Source: Streptomyces hygroscopicus subsp. hygroscopicus (GTDB taxonomy: Bacteria > Actinomycetota > Actinomycetes > Streptomycetales > Streptomycetaceae). From it: 64,000 nt of DNA. Each line of letters starts with the position of its first letter. The first letter of the stretch is position 1. Of this stretch, positions 16,868-23,673 are shown piece by piece. The stretch lies in assembly GCF_001553455.1 (NCBI RefSeq), contig NZ_BBOX01000121.1, forward strand, positions 1 through 64,000, read 5' to 3'. A program made the position numbers and the translations under genes. The notes below the pieces were generated by a model, which was given only the letters and a program-made list of their open reading frames with translations, ran no database searches and was not told the DNA's origin.

Positions 16868-18160
16868 TCACTCGCCGGAGCGCTCCGCGGGCAGCGGCTT
16901 GCCCAGCATGCGGCAGGTCGCCGCTTCGACGAGGGCCTTGTTCGCGGTCGCGGCCGTCTTCTCCTTGATGCCGAAGTTCGTGCTGGTCAGGACCGCGACG
17001 CTGCGGTGTCCGCCGGCGTCGGTGTAGATCTCGCTGGAGTAGCCGGGCAGCCCGCCGGTGTGCCCCCAGACGGTGCCGCAGGACGTGTTGACCTTCATCA
17101 GGCCGAGTCCGTAACCGCCGCCTTCCTCGGGGGCGGCGACGGTGGTGCGCATCTGCTTCATCTGGGCCTTGGGCAGCAGCTCGCCGGACATCAGCGCGGT
17201 CAGGAAGCGCTGCCAGTCCTGTGCGGTGGAGACCATGGCTCCCGCCGCCCAGGCCCAGCTCGGGTCGATGGCGGTGGTGTCGATGTTGCCCTCGGGGCGT
17301 TCGGGGCCCTTGAATCCGACGCCTTCGGGCAGCTCCACGGTCGGGGAAAGGATGTCCTTCAGGCGCTTCGCGTCCGGCTCGTAGCCGGTCACATGCTGCT
17401 TCCCGGTGGGCCAGTCGGCGTTCGTGGCCAGGAACGAGTCCTTCATCCCCAACGGCTTGGTGATCTTCTGCTCGATCAGCTCGGCCATGCTGCTCCCGGT
17501 GGCCTTCTCCAGGATCAGGCCGAGGGCCGCGTAGTTGGCGTTGCTGTAGGAGTACTTCCTCCCGGGCTCGGCCGGCGGATCCTGCTCGGGAGTGATGGCC
17601 AGGAGGTCCTCCGGCCGCCAGGTGCGCTGCTCCTGGCCGGTGAGGGAGGGCAGGAACTCCGGCGTCAACAGGAAGTCGCCCAGACCGCTGGTGTGGTTGA
17701 GCAGCATCCGGACGGTGATGTTCTCACCGCCCTTGACCAGTCCGGGCAGCCACTTCTCCACCGAGTCGGCCAGGCTGATCCTGCCCTCGGCGACCTGCTG
17801 CAGGACGAGGGTCGCGGTGACCGTCTTGGTGTTGGACCCGACTCTGAACTGGTCGGTGGCGGCGATGCGGTGGTCGTCCTTCGTCCAGGCGGCCTGCCGA
17901 GCGATCTCCACGGGCGTCCCCTTGCCGCGGTCGACCCGGACGATCACCCCCAGGGAACCCCCGTCCGCCGCCTTCTGCGCGAGGTCGGCCAGCCGCTCGT
18001 CAGCCGAGGCGCCCTGCTCGACCGACGTCTTCGCCGCGCTCGACTCCGCCTCCGACTCCGCGTCCGAGCAGCCCATGAGGGCCGCGCTCATACCGGTCGC
18101 CAACGCCACGGTGAGCGCCGCGCGCAGGATCCGGTGGCGGGACGACGTGTGTGCGGACAT
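16868..18160 (-). CDS. Serine hydrolase lipoprotein, beta-lactamase class C/D-alanyl carboxypeptidase fold
   Basis: A 430-residue exported serine hydrolase. The signal peptide ends in LMGC, a lipobox. Active-site signatures of the penicillin-binding fold are present: SxxK as SNTK (VGSNTKTVTA), YxN as YSN (KYSYSNANY) and HTG in WGHTGGLPGYS. The SxxK lies near residue 115. Such proteins act as DD-carboxypeptidases, esterases or peptidases rather than true beta-lactamases. The start at 18160 has AAGGGA; a GTG further out at 18259 would bury the signal peptide and is rejected. Single gene. Confidence 0.88.
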   Translation of the reverse strand: MSAHTSSRHRILRAALTVALATGMSAALMGCSDAESEAESSAAKTSVEQGASADERLADLAQKAADGGSLGVIVRVDRGKGTPVEIARQAAWTKDDHRIAATDQFRVGSNTKTVTATLVLQQVAEGRISLADSVEKWLPGLVKGGENITVRMLLNHTSGLGDFLLTPEFLPSLTGQEQRTWRPEDLLAITPEQDPPAEPGRKYSYSNANYAALGLILEKATGSSMAELIEQKITKPLGMKDSFLATNADWPTGKQHVTGYEPDAKRLKDILSPTVELPEGVGFKGPERPEGNIDTTAIDPSWAWAAGAMVSTAQDWQRFLTALMSGELLPKAQMKQMRTTVAAPEEGGGYGLGLMKVNTSCGTVWGHTGGLPGYSSEIYTDAGGHRSVAVLTSTNFGIKEKTAATANKALVEAATCRMLGKPLPAERSGE

Positions 18161-18489
18161 GGCAGTTCCCTTCGGCACATGACGGTTGCTTCGCGCGGCG
18201 GGACCCGGGTGTTCTTCCCGCTGCCTGGCCTGGTGGCGGCCCGTCCGCACACCAACCATTCAGCCAGCGGCAGCCACCTGGTACATCGCTCGATGGCGGG
18301 CTTCCCGCGGGCGCCGGGTCACTCCTAGGAATGACGAGACATGGCAAGGAGTGACGTGGCCGGGCGCGGCATCGTGCACGCCCCGTCCACCGGGCAGGGT
18401 CAGGAGCGTGCGGACGCGTGAGGACGGGGCCTGATCCGGCAGGAAGCGGGTCAGGAAGGTCAGGGCGCCCCGAAATCTGTCAGAACGCG
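18161..18489. other. Intergenic region, nothing recognised
   Basis: About 330 bp between the lipoprotein start and the response-regulator stop. It should hold the lipoprotein promoter. I see short GC-rich direct repeats (GTCAGGA variants around 18398-18460) but no gene or convincing terminator. Confidence 0.4.
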
Positions 18490-19161
18490 TCAGGACAGCG
18501 TGTTCCTGGCCAGCACCGCCGCCTGCGCCCGGCTCTGGCACCCGGTCTTCGCGAGTATGCGGCTGACGTGCGTCTTCACCGTGTGCAGGCTCACCACGAG
18601 CCGGTCGGCGATCTCGGCGTTGCTCAGCCCGTCCCCGACCAGCCGCAGCACATCGCGCTCCCGCTCGGTGAGGTCCCTCAGCCGGGCCAGTTCCTGGTCA
18701 CTGGGTCGCTGCCGGCCGCTCAGATGCCCCTCGATGATCCGGCGGGTCACCGCCGGGCTCAGCGCGCTGTGTCCGGCCGCCGCCGCCCGCACCGCCCCGG
18801 TCAGCTCCTCGTACGAACTGTTCTTCAGCAGGAATCCGGACGCCCCGGCCGCCAGCGCCTCGTCGACGTACTCATCCAGGTCGAACGTCGTCAGCATGAG
18901 CACCTGGCTCCGCCCCGGTCCGAGGAGCCCCCGGCGGCCCAGCTCGGCCAGCGCCCACAGCCCGTTCCGGCGCGGCATGCGGATGTCCACCAGCAGGACG
19001 TCCGGCCGCAGCCGCGCGCACGCCTCGACGGCCTCCTCGCCGTCCCCGGCGGTACCGGTCACGGTGAGGTCGGCCTGACTGTCCAGGATCGCGCTCAGAC
19101 CGGCGCGGATGATCGGCTCGTCGTCCACCACGAGCACGCTGATCTGCTCAGGCACCGGCAT
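18490..19161 (-). CDS. LuxR/NarL family response regulator
   Basis: A 223-residue two-component output protein. The receiver domain has the acidic pair in VVDDEP, phospho-acceptor Asp in VLLVDIRMP (near residue 55) and the conserved Lys in GFLLKNSSY. The C-terminus is a LuxR-type HTH (LTERERDVLRLVGDGLSNAEIA, then VSLHTVKTHVSRIL). The start overlaps the kinase stop by 14 bp, so the two are translated together. Confidence 0.95.
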   Translation of the reverse strand: MPVPEQISVLVVDDEPIIRAGLSAILDSQADLTVTGTAGDGEEAVEACARLRPDVLLVDIRMPRRNGLWALAELGRRGLLGPGRSQVLMLTTFDLDEYVDEALAAGASGFLLKNSSYEELTGAVRAAAAGHSALSPAVTRRIIEGHLSGRQRPSDQELARLRDLTERERDVLRLVGDGLSNAEIADRLVVSLHTVKTHVSRILAKTGCQSRAQAAVLARNTLS

Positions 19162-20383
19162 GCTCCCACGGCATCGTGGCCACGACGCGGAAGCCGCCGT
19201 CGCCGGTCGGTCCAGCGGTCAGTTCGCCGCCCAGCGCGTCCACCCGCTCACGCATGCTGACCAGGCCGAGCCCGATCCCCGCACCGGCCGTGCCGCGCCG
19301 CACCCCGCGGCTGTTCTCCACCTCGCACCGCAGTCGGCCGGCTGTGCCGTCGACGGTGAGCCGGACCGGCGCGCCGGGCGCGTGACGGCGGGCGTTGGCC
19401 AGCGCTTCCTGCACGATGCGGTACCCCGCCGTCTGCACCGGAGTCGGCAACGACTCCAGCGCGGTCTCCGCCGTCCCCATCCGCACCTCGACCGTTCCCC
19501 CCGCGGCGCGGTGGCTGTCCAGCAGGGCACCCAGCTCACCGAGTCCGGGCACCGGTTGCAAGGGGGCCGCCTCCGCGGGATCGCGCAGCATACGCAGCAG
19601 GTCACGCAGCTCGCCACTGCTCTGCCGACCCGCCGCCGCCAGCCCGTCGACCTGGGCACGGGCCCAGTCGGGCAGCTCGTCGCCGCGGGCCCGCAGGGTC
19701 TCGGCGTGCACGACGAGCAGGGTGAGCGAGTGGGCGACCACGTCGTGCATCTCGCGGGCGATCCGCGCCCGCTCCCGCTGCGTGGCCTGCGCCGCCTCCA
19801 GGCGCTGGGCGCGCCTGGCCTCGACCGCCCGCTGCTCGGCCGCGACGAGCAGCGCCCGCCGGGAACGTGCGGCGAAACCCATCGCCCACGCCAGTGGCAT
19901 CGGAGCCAGGGCGGCGAAGACGTCCAGACCGCCCCGGAGCTCACTGGCGCCGACCGTCATCCAGTTCACCCACAGGCCGACCAGGACCATCACCCCACCG
20001 CCGAGCAGCGCCGACCCGGTGCGCAGCCAGCTGGTGTAGCGGCTGCCCAGGTTGTAGAGCAGCGCGGCGAGCGGCACGAAGACCAGCGGGGTCAGCTTGC
20101 CCCCCTCGCCGGCACTCGTCACCAGCGCCGCCACGAGCGCACCGAGCCCGGCGACGAAGGCCGTCACCGGCACCCGCCGTCGCAAGCCCAGAACCACCAC
20201 GGCCACCGCCTCGTAGCCGATGAGGGACGCCCACGCCGGCCCCGACGTGTCGACGTACGGCTGCGACAGCAGCGGCGGCAGCAACGCCAGGGCAGCCAGT
20301 CCGGCATCAGCGCTCCACCTTGGCCACTTGCCGTCAACCACATTCATCCGCCCGACACTATGCGCCCGCGCGTCGCTCTTCAT
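19148..20383 (-). CDS. NarL-type sensor histidine kinase
   Basis: A 411-residue membrane histidine kinase (HisKA_3). Five or so hydrophobic helices occupy residues 20-180 with very short outside loops, so it likely senses a membrane-linked signal. The phospho-acceptor His is in RIAREMHDVVAHSLT (near residue 220). The ATPase domain has the N-box VQEALANARRHA and the G-box GAGIGLGLVSMRERV. It precedes its response regulator with overlap. The ATG at 20383 sits after AGGAG but with very short spacing; ATG at 20347 is a possible alternative. Confidence 0.92.
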   Translation of the reverse strand: MKSDARAHSVGRMNVVDGKWPRWSADAGLAALALLPPLLSQPYVDTSGPAWASLIGYEAVAVVVLGLRRRVPVTAFVAGLGALVAALVTSAGEGGKLTPLVFVPLAALLYNLGSRYTSWLRTGSALLGGGVMVLVGLWVNWMTVGASELRGGLDVFAALAPMPLAWAMGFAARSRRALLVAAEQRAVEARRAQRLEAAQATQRERARIAREMHDVVAHSLTLLVVHAETLRARGDELPDWARAQVDGLAAAGRQSSGELRDLLRMLRDPAEAAPLQPVPGLGELGALLDSHRAAGGTVEVRMGTAETALESLPTPVQTAGYRIVQEALANARRHAPGAPVRLTVDGTAGRLRCEVENSRGVRRGTAGAGIGLGLVSMRERVDALGGELTAGPTGDGGFRVVATMPWEHAGA

Positions 20384-20399
20384 CGCTCCTAAGAGCGAC
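20372..20399. promoter_or_regulatory. Inverted repeat over the kinase start codon
   Basis: GTCGCTCTT (20372-20380) and AAGAGCGAC (20391-20399) form a 9-bp inverted repeat whose 10-base loop contains the AGGAG site and start codon of the kinase gene. The mRNA hairpin would expose or hide the start; on DNA it could be an operator. Confidence 0.45.
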
Positions 20400-20503
20400 T
20401 CGCGCGGTCCCGGGCCGGTGTGCGGGCTGGGTGGCGTCGCGCCGCTCGGTGGGCCCGGCCGCGCGGCCGCGATGGGTGCGGCCGCGATGGGTGCGGCCGC
20501 GGC

Positions 20504-21163
20504 TCAGAGGCGGCAGCTGATCTCCATGCCGTCCTCGATGGGGAAGGTCACGTTGTGGTAGCCGTTCGCGGGGTCGCGGACGTACTCGAGATACGGCCGC
20601 AGTGCGCCCTGGCACTGGTCGACGTCGTCGGCCACGACGAGCGTGCCGGGCCGCAGGCGCGGTTCGAGCAGCCGCAGCACCGGCCGGCACAGGTCCTTCC
20701 AGCCGTCGAGCAGGACGAAGTCCACCGGGCCTTCGAGGTCGGCGAGGGTCTCCTGGGCGTCCCCCTCGAGCACGGTGATCAGGTCGTCCAGCCCGGTTTC
20801 GGCGAAGGTCTTGCGGGCCGCGGCGATCTTGTCCTTGCTCATCTCCGTGGTGAAAACGTGCCCGGTGCCGTTGTCCCGTACGGCGGCGGCCAGGTGGAGC
20901 GTGGAGATCCCGAAGGACATGCCGAACTCGACGACCGTGGCCGGGCGGACGGCGCGGACGAGGTTGTAGAGCAGCTTCCCGCCTTCGGCGGAGATCGGCA
21001 TGTAGATCTCGGACGCGGCGTCGGCGAGTTCCTGGTGGGCCCCCGACCCGGGCGTCACACCCCCGAGGCGCGAGGCGACGTCCCCGTCCTGCTCGGCCAG
21101 TTCGAACATGCGGGTGATGGCCGCCGCGACCCGCGGATCGGCAAGCGTGCTGGTGTGTGTCAT
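20504..21163 (-). CDS. SAM-dependent O-methyltransferase
   Basis: A 219-residue class I methyltransferase of the catechol/caffeoyl-CoA O-methyltransferase-like group. Motif I is VVEFGMSFGISTLHLA (residues about 72-87), an acidic residue for ribose binding follows in VFTTEMS, and FVLLDGWKDL (about 148) and LVVADDVDQCQG (about 178) carry metal-ligand aspartates. The substrate is unknown. It is alone, in line with the two-component genes but separated from the kinase start by 120 bp containing three copies of a 15-bp GATGGGTGCGGCCGC-like repeat. Confidence 0.85.
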   Translation of the reverse strand: MTHTSTLADPRVAAAITRMFELAEQDGDVASRLGGVTPGSGAHQELADAASEIYMPISAEGGKLLYNLVRAVRPATVVEFGMSFGISTLHLAAAVRDNGTGHVFTTEMSKDKIAAARKTFAETGLDDLITVLEGDAQETLADLEGPVDFVLLDGWKDLCRPVLRLLEPRLRPGTLVVADDVDQCQGALRPYLEYVRDPANGYHNVTFPIEDGMEISCRL

Positions 21164-21439
21164 GAGCGCCAGAGTAGACGCGACGTTGAGTCTTGTCTAG
21201 CGAGCAGACGTAGGCCGGGAGACGCATGCGTTGTTCTGGGGGAGGCGAGATGACAGGCCGCGACAGACGACACCGGGGCCGTCTCCAAGGCGCTGATCGC
21301 CCGGGCACGGCACGACTCGGTGTCCGCCCGGGACTTCCCGCCACCTCGACGGGCAGCGCCACCGCGACCGTCGTCCGTCGTCCGCCGGACTCTGGACGCC
21401 GCCCGCGCCGTGGGCCGGGGGAGCCGCCGAGACCGGGGC

Positions 21440-21600
21440 ACCGACGGCCAAGACCTGGGTCTGCCAGTCGGCCGGGACCCGGGTCTGCCAGCCGACCGAG
21501 ACCTACCTGCCGGCCGGGCAAGACCTGAGCCTGCCAGCCAGTCGGCCGGGACCCGGGCCTGACGGCCGAGACCGGGGCCGGCTCATGGGCCCCCGTCTGC
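21440..21600. repeat. Degenerate 24-bp repeats in intergenic gap
   Basis: Between the methyltransferase start (21163) and the hydrolase stop (21715) no gene is supportable. Imperfect copies of a GTCTGCCAGTCGGCCGGGAC-like unit fill about 21460-21590. Confidence 0.5.
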
Positions 21601-21619
21601 TTCCGTGCGCTGATGACCG

Positions 21620-21660
21620 AAGAGCCGGTCGGTGAGGAGCTAGCTCACCGACCGGCTCTT
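21620..21660 (-). terminator. 17-bp perfect hairpin terminator
   Basis: Arms 21620-21636 and 21644-21660 pair perfectly with a 7-base loop, 55 bp beyond the epoxide-hydrolase stop. It can end transcription from either side. Confidence 0.8.
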
Positions 21661-21714
21661 GGTGACATGCGCCCCGGGGCGTACGCGCAGCGCCCCGGCC
21701 GTACGCGTAAAACG

Positions 21715-22716
21715 TCAGGCGGCGGAACTGGGCCGGGCGGGGAGCGAGACCAGCCAGTCGACCAGCAGCCGGTTGATCTCCTCCGGGTGCTCCTGCTGGA
21801 TCCAGTGGCCGCAGTCCTCGAGGATGTGCGAGCCGACGAGACCGGGCAGCGTGCTGGGGTACGCCTTGATCGCGTCACCCATCCAGGTGGTGGAGGCGTC
21901 CTGGGCGCCACCGATGAACAGCGACGGCTGGGTGATGGGCGCCCCGTCGAACGCGGCCATGTCCTCCCAGTCCCGGTCCATGTTCCGGTACCGGCTCAGC
22001 GCCCCGCGCATCCCGGTCCGCTCGAACTCGCCGGCGTAGACATCGAGGTCCCGCTCGCTCAGCCAGCCCGGCAGCCGCCCGGCGGGGAACCGCTCGCGCA
22101 GCGTGCCGCCGCGCGCCAGGAAATGCGGGTCGGGCAGGTCGGGCCCGGGCATGGTGTCGGCGGACAGTGCCGCGTAGATGCCCGCGAGCCAGCCGCGGAC
22201 ATCGGGCTCGATCTCCGCCTCGGCCCGGCCCGGCTCCTGGAAGTAGGAGACGTAGAACTCCTCCTCGCCGCCCATCTGGGTGAAGATCTCACTGGGCCTG
22301 GGGCCACCGCGCGGGGCGTACGGCACGCTCAGCAGCCCGACCGCCCGGAACACGTCCGGCCGCAGCAGGGCGGAGGCGGCGGCGATGTTCGCCCCCCAGT
22401 CGTGACCGATCACCACGGCGGATTCCTCGCCCAGCGCCTCCACCACGGCGGCGTTGTCCGACACCAGCTCGCTCATCCGGTACGCGTCCACCGCCTCGGG
22501 CTTGGACGAACGCCCGTACCCGCGGACGTCGACGGCGGCCACCCGGTACCCGGCCGCGGCCAGCACCGGCAGCTGATGGCGCCACGAGTACCAGGATTCC
22601 GGAAAGCCGTGGACGAGCAGCACCAGTGGCCCCGTGCCCTGCTCCACGAGGTGGATCCGCCCGGCGGGCGAGGGGACCAGGCGATGGGTGAGGTCGGTCA
22701 TGGGCGTCTGCGGCAT
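21715..22716 (-). CDS. Alpha/beta hydrolase, epoxide hydrolase type
   Basis: A 333-residue hydrolase. The oxyanion motif HGFPESW, nucleophile elbow VIGHDWGANIA (Asp nucleophile) and late His in DCGHWIQQEHPEE match soluble epoxide hydrolases and haloalkane dehalogenases; HGFPESW and cap-domain tyrosines favour epoxide hydrolase, which opens epoxides to diols. The start at 22716 is chosen because GGAGG lies 5 bases upstream; ATG at 22701 is the alternative. Divergent from the GYD gene with a 450-bp gap. Confidence 0.88.
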   Translation of the reverse strand: MPQTPMTDLTHRLVPSPAGRIHLVEQGTGPLVLLVHGFPESWYSWRHQLPVLAAAGYRVAAVDVRGYGRSSKPEAVDAYRMSELVSDNAAVVEALGEESAVVIGHDWGANIAAASALLRPDVFRAVGLLSVPYAPRGGPRPSEIFTQMGGEEEFYVSYFQEPGRAEAEIEPDVRGWLAGIYAALSADTMPGPDLPDPHFLARGGTLRERFPAGRLPGWLSERDLDVYAGEFERTGMRGALSRYRNMDRDWEDMAAFDGAPITQPSLFIGGAQDASTTWMGDAIKAYPSTLPGLVGSHILEDCGHWIQQEHPEEINRLLVDWLVSLPARPSSAA

Positions 22717-23169
22717 GGATGCCTCCGGGAGCACTGTGCTGGGTGGCCACGCGGCGGCGGCCGTCCGCACCGATCATGCCGCGCGCTCCGCCGTGCGGGC
22801 GACGCATGTTGCCGGTTCGGCAAACGGTCGACGGCCGGTCAATCGGCGCGCAGCCGAGAGCGCGGCTCGCGGGAGCCTGGTCTTCCCCGCTCCCCGCCGT
22901 AGACACCGGCCACCGGCGGCGCGGGGCTCGGCCACCGCCGGCGCGGGGCTCGGCCGCGTCAGGACCTCGTCCGCCGGTCACGGCCCGTGGCGCCCACGGA
23001 AGACCCAAGCGGGGTAAGCGCACGACGTCGCAGGCTCCTTGCGGGCACCGACCGAAGCCCGCCCCTCGTGGCCGTAGCCGACCCGTTCCCCTCCGTGCAT
23101 ATAGTGCGCTTTCTATCCAAACCCCACAAAATCGTCCTGACGGGATTCCTCTCATGGAGGTGAGGCGCC
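22717..23169. other. Divergent intergenic region with direct repeat
   Basis: No gene is supportable. A 16-bp direct repeat occurs at 22918-22933 and 22940-22955. A TATAGT hexamer at 23100-23105 could be the -10 box of the GYD gene, but I see no good -35 box. Confidence 0.4.
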
Positions 23170-23466
23170 GTGGCGACCTACATCACGCTGCTCAACTGGA
23201 CCGAGCAAGGGGTTCGCGCCTACAAGGACACCGCGAAGCGCACCGAGGACTTCTCCGCGGCACTGAACAAACTCGGCGCGCGGCTCGTGGACATCTACTG
23301 GACGATCGGGCCGTACGACCTCGTGTGCGTCATCGAAGCCCCCGACGACGAAACCGCCACCGCGGCGTCCTTGCAGCTCAGCGGCCTGGGCAACGTCCGC
23401 ACCGCGACTCTGCGGGCCTTTGGCCGCGAGGAAATGGGGCGCATCATCGCCAAGACCGGCGACTGA
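23170..23466 (+). CDS. GYD domain protein
   Basis: A 98-residue ferredoxin-like-fold protein of the GYD family (PF08734), named for a conserved Gly-Tyr-Asp, here GPYDLV near residue 47. The start is a GTG preceded by GGAGGTGAGG. Its function is not established in the family; it may be a dimeric small-molecule binding protein. Stand-alone gene with its own promoter region. Confidence 0.85.
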   Translation: MATYITLLNWTEQGVRAYKDTAKRTEDFSAALNKLGARLVDIYWTIGPYDLVCVIEAPDDETATAASLQLSGLGNVRTATLRAFGREEMGRIIAKTGD

Positions 23467-23488
23467 GACGGCGCGATCATCGTCAGCG

Positions 23489-23544
23489 TCTCGCACACCC
23501 CTCTCGCTCGGTGCCCTCCTCTCGCACACCCCTCTCGCTCGGTG
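23489..23544. repeat. 25-bp direct repeat, two copies
   Basis: Identical 25-base units at 23489-23513 and 23520-23544 in the gap between the GYD gene and the end of the SpoIIE gene. Confidence 0.85.
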
Positions 23545-23673
23545 ACCCCCTCTCACCACCCCCGAGCCTCGCCAGCCCGCCGCATGCGTACTCGCACATG
23601 GGTCAGCCGACTTCCGACCGAGGGCGAGCCCGCTCGTCATTCCCGTCCAGCAAGGCTTGTCCCGATTGACCGT

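Noticed and set aside
16563-16871. 102-codon minus-strand frame upstream of the XRE-TetR gene
   Set aside because: Arg/Gly/Pro-rich without a domain or ribosome-binding site, and it covers the operator-like palindrome.
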